From: Vibrio cincinnatiensis DSM 19608
GTDB taxonomy: Bacteria > Pseudomonadota > Gammaproteobacteria > Enterobacterales > Vibrionaceae
DNA length: 64,000 nucleotides
Assembly (NCBI RefSeq): GCF_900167345.1
Contig: NZ_FUXB01000003.1
Span: 186,001-250,000 of the forward strand
Reading direction: 5' to 3'
Part shown: positions 1 through 8,738 of the stretch, piece after piece
Layout of the letters: each line of letters opens with the position of its first letter
Numbering within the stretch: the first letter of the stretch is position 1
The notes under the pieces: generated by a model
Database searches by the model: none
What the model was told of the DNA's origin: nothing
Seen by the model: the letters and a program-made list of their open reading frames with translations, nothing else
Program-made: the position numbers and the translations under genes

Positions 1-1
1 T

Positions 2-583
2 CAGCCTGAGTATGCCCCTTTCATTACCCGTTCAAACTCTGTATTTTGGGTAGCAGAAGCCAAAGTTGGGTTAAATGGGATCACAAATTTAGACAACTTA
101 CTCACCAAAACGATCGAAGTAAAACCGGGGGAAGGAAAAACCACCCACACCTTTACCTTGGCCGAACAGCCTTATCATCCTGAAGGTGTTCGTTTTTCTC
201 TACAAAGTGAAGAGAAAGGCTCTATTTCCGTTGATACTCCTGTATTTTATCGAGGCATGGAAGTGGGTAGAGTCACCAATATTCAGTTGGGAGCCTTTGC
301 TGATCGGGTCATTTCCACGATAGAGATAGCCCCACAATATGCCTATCTTATTCGTAAGAATACGGTGTTCTGGAATACTTCTGGGGTTGATGTCTCTATC
401 GGTTTATCCGGAGCGAATATTAAGTCTGGCACCTTTGATAGCCTTGTTCGCGGTGGTATTGCCTTTTCAACACCGGAACAAAAACAACTTCAGGCCCCGG
501 CGCAATCAGGCGATGCTTTCTATCTTCACCCCAGTGCACAAGACAGCTGGAAACATTGGAAAACCGCGATACCACAACCCTAG
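2..583 (+). CDS. letB: LetB (YebT) MCE-domain lipid transport protein, 3' part
   Basis: The frame is open from the first bases of the window, so this is the C-terminal end (about 193 codons) of a longer gene. It shows MCE/MlaD-type repeats: a pattern like PVFYRGMEVGRV, followed by strands and NTVFWNTSGVDVSIGLSG, is typical of PqiB and LetB. In this family the MCE rings stack into a periplasmic tunnel that moves lipids between inner and outer membranes. The next gene is rsmF (yebU), which follows yebT in E. coli, and this favours LetB over PqiB. The internal TTG at 158 is not the real start. No clear terminator follows; rsmF begins 87 bp downstream. The family assignment is firm; the LetB versus PqiB choice rests on context. 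Confidence 0.85.
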   Translation, partial: QPEYAPFITRSNSVFWVAEAKVGLNGITNLDNLLTKTIEVKPGEGKTTHTFTLAEQPYHPEGVRFSLQSEEKGSISVDTPVFYRGMEVGRVTNIQLGAFADRVISTIEIAPQYAYLIRKNTVFWNTSGVDVSIGLSGANIKSGTFDSLVRGGIAFSTPEQKQLQAPAQSGDAFYLHPSAQDSWKHWKTAIPQP

Positions 584-670
584 TAACAGCCGTTAGGGTG
601 ATTGCAACTTCTCCTCGGGCCGTGATGGGTATATAATCGCGGCCCTAAAATTTTCAACCGAGACTCCGTT

Positions 671-2095
671 TTGCATTCTAACGTTGCCCTACCTGAAGAA
701 TTTCTGTCTACCATTGCTGCCATTCTTCCTTCTCATCTAACTTTGTCAGACTTCATTCAAGCCTGCCAAAAACCATTACGAAAAAGTATCCGAGTCAATA
801 CATTGAAAAACTCGGTACCAGAGTTTATTGAGCGGGCAAAGAATAAAGGCTGGCAATTAGAGCCGGTACCTTGGTGTGAACAGGGTTTTTGGATCTCGGC
901 TGACGAAAGTGAAGTCTCTCTTGGGAATACGGCTGAACATATGGCTGGATTATTTTATATCCAAGAAGCCAGTTCAATGATGCCCGTTTCAGCTTTATTT
1001 ATGCAGCAAGAAACCCCTGTGAATACGGTGTTAGATATGGCGGCAGCTCCGGGTTCAAAAACCACTCAGATAGCCGCCATGATGAATAATCACGGTGTGT
1101 TAGTTGCCAATGAATATTCAGCGAGTCGGGTAAAAATTCTCCATGCTAATATCGAGCGTTGTGGAATACGGAACGTCGCTTTAAGTAATTTCGATGGTCA
1201 AGTTTTTGGTGGTTGGCTACCTGAACAATTTGATGCCGTACTGTTGGACGCCCCTTGTTCAGGAGAAGGCACGGTTCGTAAAGATCCCGATGCCATGAAA
1301 AATTGGAGCAAGGAGTCTGTACTTTCTATTGCCAGTACTCAAAAAAACTTAATCGAAAGTGCTTTCCAAGCCTTAAAAGTAGGGGGAGTCATGGTCTATT
1401 CAACTTGCACGTTGAGCCGTGAAGAGAACCAAGAGGTTTGCTGGCATTTGAAACAGATATATGGTGACGCCGTAAGCTTTGAGCCACTCGATTCACTTTT
1501 TGAACAAGCCTCTCAGGCCGTCACCGACGAAGGTTTCTTACACATATTTCCTCAACTATATGATTGTGAAGGTTTTTTTGTTGCTCGCATCAGAAAGCAT
1601 GCTTCCGTTCCTTCGCCGGAAGTAAAAAAACGGTTAGGCAAGTTTCCGTTTGAAAAAGCGAGCCCGAAAGTGTGTGCAGAAATCAGTGAACACTTGGAAA
1701 GATCATTAGGCATTACCTTGCCAGAAGCCAGCACAGTATGGCAACGAGATAATGATGTTTGGCTATTTCCAACAGCACTAGAACCCATGTTGAATGAACT
1801 CAGGTTTTCTCGAATGGGAATAAAAATTGCGGAATCTCATAAGCATGGCTATCGCTGGCAGCACCAAGTGGCCTCCACTCTCGCCGAGGGTAATAGCATT
1901 CATCGTGTAACCCTAACAAAAGAAGAAGCGAGAGAGTGGTTTATGGGCCGAGATATCCGACCTCAACAAACCGTCGGTCAAGGCGAAACCGTTGTCTATT
2001 ATGATGGCTATGCCATTGGGTTAGGCAAGTGGGTGGGGAATCGACTTAAAAATGGGCTACCAAGAGAGCGAGTCAAAGATAACAATCTCTTTTAA
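671..2095 (+). CDS. rsmF: 16S rRNA m5C1407 methyltransferase RsmF
   Basis: This is a 474-aa SAM-dependent RNA cytosine-C5 methyltransferase of the NOL1/NOP2/sun (RsmF, YebU) family; E. coli RsmF is about 479 aa. The Rossmann core carries the SAM motif DMAAAPGSKTTQIA (about residues 122-135). The first catalytic motif is LLDAPCSGEGTVRKDP (about 192-207) and the second cysteine is in YSTCTLSREEN (about 243-253). The C-terminal third (QRDNDVWLFP through RLKNGLPRE) matches the RsmF-specific PUA-like extension. The start is a TTG; no in-frame ATG lies near it and upstream there is only a weak GAG. It methylates C1407 in assembled 30S subunits. Context after letB supports the name. Confidence 0.93.
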   Translation: MHSNVALPEEFLSTIAAILPSHLTLSDFIQACQKPLRKSIRVNTLKNSVPEFIERAKNKGWQLEPVPWCEQGFWISADESEVSLGNTAEHMAGLFYIQEASSMMPVSALFMQQETPVNTVLDMAAAPGSKTTQIAAMMNNHGVLVANEYSASRVKILHANIERCGIRNVALSNFDGQVFGGWLPEQFDAVLLDAPCSGEGTVRKDPDAMKNWSKESVLSIASTQKNLIESAFQALKVGGVMVYSTCTLSREENQEVCWHLKQIYGDAVSFEPLDSLFEQASQAVTDEGFLHIFPQLYDCEGFFVARIRKHASVPSPEVKKRLGKFPFEKASPKVCAEISEHLERSLGITLPEASTVWQRDNDVWLFPTALEPMLNELRFSRMGIKIAESHKHGYRWQHQVASTLAEGNSIHRVTLTKEEAREWFMGRDIRPQQTVGQGETVVYYDGYAIGLGKWVGNRLKNGLPRERVKDNNLF

Positions 2096-2268
2096 TGCCA
2101 AACATCCTGATATGTGACGATCATTGCTCGGCCTTCTACCATTTTAGATAAAAATGGCATGGATTTTTTCATCAATATCCATAAGAAGGCTATACTTTAA
2201 TGGTTATTCTCAAACAATGGAAAAAGATTCAGAGAATAATGCTGTTCCCTTATCAAGTACTTCCCCTA

Positions 2269-2301
2269 AGGCCCGAACCTCTTGTTCTGGGCCTTTTTTT
2301 G
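2269..2301 (+). terminator. Rho-independent terminator
   Basis: The stem AGGCCC/GGGCCT continues into GAAC/GTTC with one bulged base and is followed by seven T. It lies 170 bp after rsmF and points the same way. It would end rsmF transcription or that of a short RNA starting nearer by. Confidence 0.75.
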
Positions 2302-2309
2302 TCTGGGCA

Positions 2310-3143
2310 TTAAACTAAACGAATCCCCTCTTGTTCAATGATAATTTTGCCTTGCTTAAACAAATTTCCAATGCTTTTTTTAAACGTCCCTTTACTGGTT
2401 CGAAAAGTAGCAAAAATAGCTTCAGGAGAAGATTTATCACACAAAGGGAGAAATCCCCCTTTCTTCTCTAAGGTTTCCAAGATTTTTGAACTCAGTTCAT
2501 CCATCTTCTCTACCCCAATTTTCTGTAGAGCAAGATCAATTTTACCGTCGGGGCGAATGGCCTTAATGTATCCCTTCAGTTTTTTACCAATAAACAATTT
2601 TCCAAAAACATCGGAAGGAAAAATCATTCCCCAGTGAGCACCGTTAATGATGGCTTTATATCCTAGCTCTGAACGCTCGGCGATCAGGAGATCCACTTGT
2701 TGGTTACGCGTATAGTTTGCCGGAGTTTTATCCAACCACTTATTAAACTTAGTGGTTCCCACGATTCGCCCAGAAGCTTTATCGGTATAGACATAAACTA
2801 AAATCGTTTGCCCGACCGAAAAACGAGCACGCTGCTCACTAAATGGAATTAATAGATCTTTATCTTTAATCCCCCAGTTAACAAAAACACCCGTACTGTT
2901 GACACCATCCACCTTCATTAACCCCCATTCACCCACTTGAGCAATTGGCGTTTCCGTTGTCGCTGCCAGTTGGTTTTCTGAATCAAAAAACAAGAACACG
3001 TCAATAAACTGTCCTAATTCAATACCTTCTGGAACATAACGTTTGGGTAACAGCGTTGTACCAAATTCTCCTGCATCTAAAAAGACACCAAAGTCTGTTG
3101 TCTTTACTACTTCTAAACTATTAATCTGGCCAATGTTAATCAT
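2310..3143 (-). CDS. CvfB-like S1 RNA-binding protein
   Basis: This protein is 277 aa from the start chosen at MINIGQINSLEV. The frame is open 34 codons further upstream, but that part is not protein-like for this family. Two or three OB-fold S1 domains occupy about residues 1-210 (for example VVKTTDFGVFLDA and NSTGVFVNWGIKDKDLLIP). A winged-helix-like C-terminus follows (about 215-277, FRTSKGTFKKSIGNLFK). This is the architecture of the CvfB/YitL family, RNA-binding proteins linked to virulence-factor expression in Staphylococcus aureus. The target in this organism is unknown. The gene is divergent from the membrane-protein gene at 3245, with about 100 bp between the starts. Confidence 0.85.
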   Translation of the reverse strand: MINIGQINSLEVVKTTDFGVFLDAGEFGTTLLPKRYVPEGIELGQFIDVFLFFDSENQLAATTETPIAQVGEWGLMKVDGVNSTGVFVNWGIKDKDLLIPFSEQRARFSVGQTILVYVYTDKASGRIVGTTKFNKWLDKTPANYTRNQQVDLLIAERSELGYKAIINGAHWGMIFPSDVFGKLFIGKKLKGYIKAIRPDGKIDLALQKIGVEKMDELSSKILETLEKKGGFLPLCDKSSPEAIFATFRTSKGTFKKSIGNLFKQGKIIIEQEGIRLV

Positions 3144-3244
3144 GTAAAACAGTCTCACAGCAAATTTGCAGAGATTATACGTGATCTCTGATATGCTTGC
3201 CCCATTGTACAGAGAAAATTCAGTAATTTTTTCAGGAGCTTTCA

Positions 3245-4594
3245 TTGATCATTGTAGATAAACATGATGCCGTGACTTTAAAAATTTCTACCGAAATGTC
3301 AGAAAGTAAAAAATTGGATCTGGATGCCTATTTATTTATTCCTGGAGAGCTTGGTTTAACACCCGAAGTCATGTCTGAATCTGAGTTTTTCTACAGTTCT
3401 ATTCATCAAAAACGCTCTTATTACAGTGATAAAATTCTTCTTCCCTTAGTCCATAGCCGACTGGCTCAGCGAGGTCGGCTCTCATCTGCTCAGTATCGTG
3501 TCAGCCTCAGTCTTTTCGCTTATCAATATGTCATTGCTTTAGATAGAGCGGTAAGCCAACTCAACTCAACGAGTGACACTGTCACACCCGATGAGGTGGA
3601 TACCGTCATTGAACTCTCACTCGATATTCTTAAACGGCTACGGCGTACCATTCCTTACGAAGAAAGCATCAAACGTTATTATGCGAATATTGATAACTAC
3701 CTTTCTTGGTACACTGAGCAAAAATTCCTTTCCATTATTGCTCACTTAACCCGCGACAGTGACTATAAAACCATTAAAGAGCGGTTAATCACTTTAGTTG
3801 AGAAGGAACAGGCTCATCGAGCGCTCAACCACTACAATTCTGCCAAAGCGGATACGGATATCACTCGGCTCAGTAATAAAATGCGTTTATTACGGCGTCT
3901 GATTGAGCATCCCATTATTCTCAATGAGAAAGTCACCTCTTTAGGCAATAATATGAAGCGAGCCGTTAAAGGGATTGCGACGGGTTTAATCATGGTAGTG
4001 GTTACCATTACCGCGATTTCTGCACGTGATTATTGGGGAGAAATTACCGCCTCTTTTATCATCGCTATGTCGTTTATTTATGCTTTGCGGGAAATTTTTA
4101 AAGATGATCTGCGTGATATACTTTGGCGCTGGATCCGCAAAGGCAAACCCAAGTGGCGTCGCCGCTATTTCGATCCAAGTACAGGTAAACAAGTAGGACA
4201 AAAAGATGAATGGCTCGATTATAGAAGCCTTTCTACACTGCCAGAGAAAATCCAAAATATTCGAAAAAAACGCGTTGTTCAGCGTGAAGAACAAATTTTG
4301 CATTATCGATCTGAAGTCGAAATGTCTACATCTCGATTTATGAGTGGTTATGAAGAGACCAGAGAGTCGCTGATGATCGATCTTCGGCCAATCACTCGCC
4401 TAATGGATAAGGGATCTAACCGAATTTATCAATTAAATAACGGCCAAGTTAGCCGCGAATCTGTCGAAAAACGCCACCTTATCAACTTGATTGTGAGAGA
4501 AAACGATCATCAGCATCCACCAACCTACTACCGTTGGAAAATTGTTCTTAACCGAAGCAAAATTGTCGATATTGAATCCATCGCACTGGATTAA
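3245..4594 (+). CDS. Hypothetical protein with two central membrane helices
   Basis: A 449-aa protein I do not recognise by function. A long, charged, probably helical N-terminal part (about 1-235, with many Arg, Lys and Glu) precedes two adjacent hydrophobic segments (about 240-258 and 266-281). A basic C-terminal region follows (RWIRKGKPKWRRRYFDP), ending in a domain with WKIVLNRSKIVDIESI. This suggests two cytoplasmic domains around a membrane hairpin. The chosen TTG start has AGGAG 7 bp upstream; an in-frame ATG at 3296 (MSESKKLDL) is the alternative. The stop overlaps the stop of the convergent gene at 4591 by four bases. No catalytic motif is evident. Confidence 0.75.
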   Translation: MIIVDKHDAVTLKISTEMSESKKLDLDAYLFIPGELGLTPEVMSESEFFYSSIHQKRSYYSDKILLPLVHSRLAQRGRLSSAQYRVSLSLFAYQYVIALDRAVSQLNSTSDTVTPDEVDTVIELSLDILKRLRRTIPYEESIKRYYANIDNYLSWYTEQKFLSIIAHLTRDSDYKTIKERLITLVEKEQAHRALNHYNSAKADTDITRLSNKMRLLRRLIEHPIILNEKVTSLGNNMKRAVKGIATGLIMVVVTITAISARDYWGEITASFIIAMSFIYALREIFKDDLRDILWRWIRKGKPKWRRRYFDPSTGKQVGQKDEWLDYRSLSTLPEKIQNIRKKRVVQREEQILHYRSEVEMSTSRFMSGYEETRESLMIDLRPITRLMDKGSNRIYQLNNGQVSRESVEKRHLINLIVRENDHQHPPTYYRWKIVLNRSKIVDIESIALD

Positions 4595-5076
4595 GGCTTA
4601 ATGCATTTTAATGATAACGTAAGCCAAAATTCCGCCATGGGTTCATCCCCATTCTGCGATGGGCAGGTGGCAATGATCTTTACGGCTTTATTGATTCGCT
4701 GTCCCGTTGCAAGGGTTTCATCCAGCATACGATCAATCACCTCACCTTCATCACAGTGAAAGTGAACCGCACCTTCTGGGCGTTTAAAAAATTCGGCTTT
4801 GACCCCTTTAAACGCCAAAGAAATCGGCTTTCCTCGCTGCTGAGCTTTATGCATTGCCATAAAGCCGCCTGCGACATCTGCCCCCACGGCCAACACACCA
4901 AAATACATGCTATTGAGATGATTTTTATTACGGCGTTTCAAAGGAATACGAATTTCTACGGACTGTTCATTTAATGATAAGATTTTTGGCCGACAGTACC
5001 AAATTAAAGGCACTTTTAGAAAACCAAAATAACTGAGGTAAAAATTCGCTTTGGTAAGAGTTGAAAGCATCGTCAT
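4591..5076 (-). CDS. DUF4442 hotdog-fold thioesterase-like protein
   Basis: This 161-aa protein fits the DUF4442 group, which has a hotdog fold and is related to PaaI and YiiD-C thioesterases. The middle shows the typical NHLNSMYFGVLAVGADVAGG stretch (about 52-71), in which the Asn-His-x-Asn-Ser-Met-Tyr-Phe-Gly segment leads into the central helix. An AGG lies just before the first ATG; a second ATG follows two codons later. It would act on acyl-CoA or a similar thioester, but the substrate cannot be told. It is a single gene, convergent with the 3245 gene; the two stop codons overlap. Confidence 0.75.
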   Translation of the reverse strand: MTMLSTLTKANFYLSYFGFLKVPLIWYCRPKILSLNEQSVEIRIPLKRRNKNHLNSMYFGVLAVGADVAGGFMAMHKAQQRGKPISLAFKGVKAEFFKRPEGAVHFHCDEGEVIDRMLDETLATGQRINKAVKIIATCPSQNGDEPMAEFWLTLSLKCIKP

Positions 5077-5200
5077 TCATCCTTGTTAACTTGTCCGACC
5101 AGTAGATTCCAAGGTGAAAGAAATGTCAATTGAATGTTAATAAAACTAAGAGTTCCATGTTGCTTTTAGCCTATTACCATAAAGATAATGGCGTTTTTTT

Positions 5201-5237
5201 AACCTTCCCGATAACTTAATGAAGTATCGGGAAGGTT
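5201..5237. repeat. Perfect 13-bp inverted repeat
   Basis: AACCTTCCCGATA and its exact complement are separated by 11 bases. A run of seven T precedes the left arm on the + strand, so neither strand has a T-run after the stem. It therefore does not look like a normal intrinsic terminator, although it lies just after the stop of the 5261 gene. Confidence 0.7.
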
Positions 5238-5260
5238 GTTGAATCGACTTTTCTCAGTGT

Positions 5261-6148
5261 TTAAAAATTATAGACAGATTCAGATTGTGCGGTCTCAGTT
5301 AGGAAAGTTTGCAGTTTAGGAAAGTCTTGTAATGAATAGGTTATCATCAACAGAGGCTTTTTCGCTTGATGGGCAGCTTTAATCACGACTTCAGCTAATA
5401 GTGTAATGGCTTCGCTATCTGGGTTGTATAGATAATCTAGCTCACTATTCGCTTTATCCACACCTAAGGTAAATTGTGATAAATCCTGCCAATCAATCAT
5501 TACCCCATCAAAGTATTGCAGCAAACGATCAGCCAGCATCGCAGCAGAAGGGACATTACACACATACAACACTTTCAGCCCATTGAGCCCACGAGGTAGC
5601 CCTTGCTCAGCTAAACGATCAATAATGGTGGCGGCATCACTCAATGCACGAACAAATGGGACAACAATTTCAATATGATGCCCTTTCTCCTGCAATGTTT
5701 TGATCACGCGGCATTCCAACGCAAATGCGTTAGCATAGGCATGAGAAGCAAATCTAGAAACACCTCGAACCCCCATCGCTGGGTTTTGTTCTACTGGCTC
5801 TATGTCTCCCCCTATCAAAGTATGAAACTGGGCACTGTCTATTCCACTCAAGCAGACTCGAATAACCTTATGGTGCGGAGTAATTCCCTGCTCGATCCGA
5901 GTCACTAAGGTTTCGACAAAGTGTTCTTCGACCGTTTTCCCATCCAATAATGCAAGTAGTGAGTTTTTCTCCAACTCAGTTAATGAAGAATCTTCAACAG
6001 AGACCGCTGGATGATAAAAAACACTTTCGGCAATCAGCTCAGAAAGAGAAACAAACAAATCCGAGCTCGGCGTTTGGGTCGAGATTTGAGGTAACGTATT
6101 TCCTAGTACCAATTGTGGCAAGATCGTGGGTTGTTGTTCTAAACTCAT
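5261..6148 (-). CDS. PEP-synthase TIM-barrel-like protein, probably non-catalytic
   Basis: A 295-aa protein that aligns with the C-terminal PEP-binding TIM barrel of phosphoenolpyruvate synthase (PpsA). Shared segments include QNPAMGVRGVSRF (about 121-133), AFALECRVIK, the VPFVRALSDA stretch and RGLNGLKVLYVCNVPSAAML (185-204). There is no phosphohistidine domain and no ATP-grasp domain. Residues that are catalytic in PpsA are changed: the metal-binding Glu in CEIPSN is Asn198, the SND triplet reads WQD (220-222), and the C-terminal Cys region reads MITYSLQD. Arg128 is kept. The start was placed at MSLEQQ because GGAGC lies 5-6 bp upstream. The gene is divergent from aroH, whose enzyme consumes PEP. 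I infer a PEP-sensing or structural role, not catalysis. Confidence 0.8.
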   Translation of the reverse strand: MSLEQQPTILPQLVLGNTLPQISTQTPSSDLFVSLSELIAESVFYHPAVSVEDSSLTELEKNSLLALLDGKTVEEHFVETLVTRIEQGITPHHKVIRVCLSGIDSAQFHTLIGGDIEPVEQNPAMGVRGVSRFASHAYANAFALECRVIKTLQEKGHHIEIVVPFVRALSDAATIIDRLAEQGLPRGLNGLKVLYVCNVPSAAMLADRLLQYFDGVMIDWQDLSQFTLGVDKANSELDYLYNPDSEAITLLAEVVIKAAHQAKKPLLMITYSLQDFPKLQTFLTETAQSESVYNF

Positions 6149-6227
6149 TACAGCTCCGGTCATCCTTAAAATCGATAAGATTGAAAATACCGACATACTA
6201 GGGAAAAAACAAGTAAATAATTAAATA

Positions 6228-6250
6228 TTTATCCACTTAAAGTGAATAAA
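6228..6250. promoter_or_regulatory. 23-bp near-perfect palindrome, candidate operator
   Basis: TTTATCCACTT-A-AAGTGAATAAA has eleven-base arms with one mismatch. It sits midway between the divergent PpsA-like gene and aroH. It does not match the TrpR or TyrR consensus that I know. Confidence 0.45.
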
Positions 6251-6354
6251 TTTTCACAAAATGGATTGTATTCCTTCCTTTTGTGCTAAGTGGTTTATTC
6301 TAGCGGTCAAATTCGTTATCTTTAGCGCTTCGCAATAAGAAAACAGGCAATCTT

Positions 6355-7416
6355 ATGCCACTTAAAACAGATGAATTACGCACCCAAGCATTGGGTCCAA
6401 TGCCAACACCGGCTGAACTAAGCCAGGCTTATCCCCTTACCGATGATATCGCAACTCATATCGCGCATTCTCGACAACAGATAGAACAGATTCTGACTGG
6501 CAAAGATGATCGCCTATTGGTGATTGTTGGCCCATGCTCGGTACATGATACCAACGCCGCTCTCGACTATGCACATCGTCTAAGCCAAATTCAAAAAGAC
6601 TACGACAAAGAACTGTTCATTGTCATGCGTACCTACTTTGAAAAACCACGTACCGTCGTTGGGTGGAAAGGGTTAATTACCGACCCAAATCTTGACGGTT
6701 CCTACGCACTGGAAGACGGTCTAAATCAAGCGCGCCAATTACTACTCAATATCAATAAACTCGGCTTGGCAACAGCCACTGAGTTTCTTGATATGATCAC
6801 AGGGCAATATATTGCTGATCTTATTAGTTGGGGAGCGATTGGAGCGAGAACAACAGAATCACAAATACATAGAGAAATGGCCTCAGCTCTTTCTTGCCCC
6901 GTCGGTTTTAAAAATGGAACTAACGGCAATATAAAAATAGCCATTGACGCGATCCGAGCTTCTCAAGCCTCTCATTATTTTTATTCTCCCGATAAAAATG
7001 GGCGAATGACAGTTTACCGAACCAGTGGAAATCCCTTTGGTCATGTCATTTTACGAGGAGGGGAAACGGGGCCTAACTTTGATCAAGACTCGGTTGAAGA
7101 TGCCTGTCTGCAATTAGCGCAATTTGATTTACCACAACGCTTAGTGGTAGATTTTAGCCATGCCAATTGTCAAAAACAGCACCGTAAACAACTTGAAGTA
7201 GCGGAAGTGGTTTGTCAACAAATAGAGTCCGGCAGTTCAAAAGTTGCTGGAATCATGGCTGAAAGTTTTATTGTCGATGGTAATCAACCGATGGATGATT
7301 TAAATAGTCTCACTTATGGGCAATCCATTACTGACCCGTGTTTAAGCTGGGAAGACACCACTGCGATGATCACCCGATTAGCCCAAGCAGTAAAAGTAAA
7401 ACGAGCTCGTAAATAA
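6355..7416 (+). CDS. aroH: DAHP synthase, AroH-like (class I)
   Basis: This 353-aa class I 3-deoxy-D-arabino-heptulosonate 7-phosphate synthase condenses PEP and erythrose 4-phosphate, the first step of the shikimate pathway. Conserved parts are LLVIVGPCSVHD (54-65), MRTYFEKPRTVVGWKG, GAIGARTTESQIHREMAS and the metal-binding VVDFSHANCQKQHRKQLEV. Among the three E. coli isoenzymes the sequence is closest to tryptophan-sensitive AroH: the N-terminal TDELRT, TATEFLDMITGQYIADLISW and the C-terminal YGQSITDPCLSWED follow AroH rather than AroF or AroG. In E. coli aroH lies beside ppsR and ppsA; here a degenerate ppsA-like gene lies beside it. The effector preference is inferred from similarity only. 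Confidence 0.92.
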   Translation: MPLKTDELRTQALGPMPTPAELSQAYPLTDDIATHIAHSRQQIEQILTGKDDRLLVIVGPCSVHDTNAALDYAHRLSQIQKDYDKELFIVMRTYFEKPRTVVGWKGLITDPNLDGSYALEDGLNQARQLLLNINKLGLATATEFLDMITGQYIADLISWGAIGARTTESQIHREMASALSCPVGFKNGTNGNIKIAIDAIRASQASHYFYSPDKNGRMTVYRTSGNPFGHVILRGGETGPNFDQDSVEDACLQLAQFDLPQRLVVDFSHANCQKQHRKQLEVAEVVCQQIESGSSKVAGIMAESFIVDGNQPMDDLNSLTYGQSITDPCLSWEDTTAMITRLAQAVKVKRARK

Positions 7417-7431
7417 TAAGGAAACAAAACC

Positions 7432-7914
7432 ATGCCTTCTTTTGATATCGTTTCAGAAGTCGATACTGTTGAGCTGCGTAATGCAGTCGATAACTCTAAC
7501 CGTGAATTGGCGACGCGCTTTGATTTTCGAAACGTAGAAGCCAGCTTTGAGATAAAAGATGAAACGGTCAAGTTAGTGGCGGAAGGTGAATTTCAACTTA
7601 GCCAAATGATGGATATCCTACGCAACAATTTAGCTAAACGAGGCGTGGATGTACGCTCAATGGAATTGAAAGATTCCGTTCATTCCGGTAAAAAATGGTA
7701 TAAAGAAGTCGTATTGAAGCAAGGGATTGAAACGTTATTGGCCAAAAAAGTGGTCAAAATGATCAAAGATGCCAAACTGAAAGTTCAAGCGGCGATTCAA
7801 GGGGATAAAGTTCGAGTGACGGGCAAAAAACGGGATGATTTGCAATCGGTCATCACTTTATTACGAGAATCCGATCTAGAGCAACCTTTTCAATACAACA
7901 ACTTCCGAGACTAA
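7432..7914 (+). CDS. yajQ: YajQ family nucleotide-binding protein
   Basis: A 160-aa member of the YajQ family ([20 protein letters not shown] at the start and [19 protein letters not shown] near the end), which has two ferredoxin-like domains. Family members bind nucleotides, and the Xanthomonas member was reported to bind cyclic di-GMP and regulate transcription. The length is normal. AAGGA lies before the ATG. It begins 15 bp after aroH, so the two are probably co-transcribed, although no functional link is known. A strong hairpin follows it. Confidence 0.93.
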   Translation: MPSFDIVSEVDTVELRNAVDNSNRELATRFDFRNVEASFEIKDETVKLVAEGEFQLSQMMDILRNNLAKRGVDVRSMELKDSVHSGKKWYKEVVLKQGIETLLAKKVVKMIKDAKLKVQAAIQGDKVRVTGKKRDDLQSVITLLRESDLEQPFQYNNFRD

Positions 7915-7937
7915 CACCGCTATTATTTCCATTATGT

Positions 7938-7975
7938 AAGAATCCAACCTGAGCTCGTTATCGGGTTGGATTCTT
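7938..7975. terminator. Bidirectional hairpin terminator
   Basis: A perfect 12-bp stem, AAGAATCCAACC with GGTTGGATTCTT, has a 14-base loop. It lies between the convergent yajQ and the coiled-coil gene. The U-rich side is short. Confidence 0.65.
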
Positions 7976-7987
7976 ATTAAGAAACTT

Positions 7988-8725
7988 TTATAACCCTAAC
8001 TCTTCTGATAATGCTTTTATTTGCTCTAAATCCATTTGATGCACTCGGAGCATTTGATCTATCTGACTCAGCCTTGAGTTGGCATCATCTTGCCGATCAC
8101 AGGCATCCGATTTTGCATCCCAAGATTGTCCTTTCAAGTAAATATCACACTCTTTTTTCAGATCTTCAGCCACTTTGAGTAATTGCTGCTGCTCTTTCTG
8201 CAATTGAGCAATCTCTTGTTTCACTTTAAGTTCTTTCTGAAAAACTTCACGAGAGCGCTCAAAGAGAACAGCTTGCATGTCCGCTTGGCGGTTTAACCGG
8301 GAATTTTGCGCATCGGCAGCTTGCAGGGCACTTTTCTGTTTATCCAACTGCTGTTCAAGCGAGAGATTGACTTTTTCCAGCTCCATCAATTGTTTCTCTA
8401 CCTGTTGAAGTTTGGTCTGATATTCTTGTTGCTGAGCTTCAAGCTGTGACTGTAATGTGGCTTCCCATTCTTGTGCTATTTGCTCGGTGTTTTGCCGCTT
8501 TTCAGTCTTGCGTTGCAGGGCTTCATCTTGCCAGTGTTGAAACTGAGTCTGTAATGTTACATAGTTAGCTTCCCACTTTGCCGCGGTTAAAGATGCACCA
8601 ATCAACCCACCAAGAGCCATCCCTAAAACGGCAGCAATAGCGATGTATAAATAGCTGCGTTTATCACGCTCTTCAATGATGACAACATCATCATGTTCAT
8701 CTGTTTTTTTCTGATTCACATACAC
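7988..8725 (-). CDS. Membrane-anchored coiled-coil protein of unknown function
   Basis: 245 aa. A charged N-terminus (about 1-24) is followed by one membrane helix (about 27-48, YLYIAIAAVLGMALGGLIGA). The rest is a long Gln/Glu/Lys-rich coiled coil (about 60-200) and a short tail with two Cys (KKECDIYLKG and KSDACDRQDD). This predicts an inner-membrane protein with a rod-like coiled coil, most likely periplasmic. No named family is recognised. GGGAG lies before the start. It follows the 52-aa membrane protein gene by 13 bp and is probably translated from the same mRNA. Confidence 0.8.
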   Translation of the reverse strand: MYVNQKKTDEHDDVVIIEERDKRSYLYIAIAAVLGMALGGLIGASLTAAKWEANYVTLQTQFQHWQDEALQRKTEKRQNTEQIAQEWEATLQSQLEAQQQEYQTKLQQVEKQLMELEKVNLSLEQQLDKQKSALQAADAQNSRLNRQADMQAVLFERSREVFQKELKVKQEIAQLQKEQQQLLKVAEDLKKECDIYLKGQSWDAKSDACDRQDDANSRLSQIDQMLRVHQMDLEQIKALSEELGL

Positions 8726-8738
8726 TCCCAGCGATACT

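Noticed and set aside
5261..6148. Truncated ppsA pseudogene
   Set aside because: The frame is intact, has a good ribosome site and a coherent barrel sequence, so a functional non-catalytic protein is more likely.
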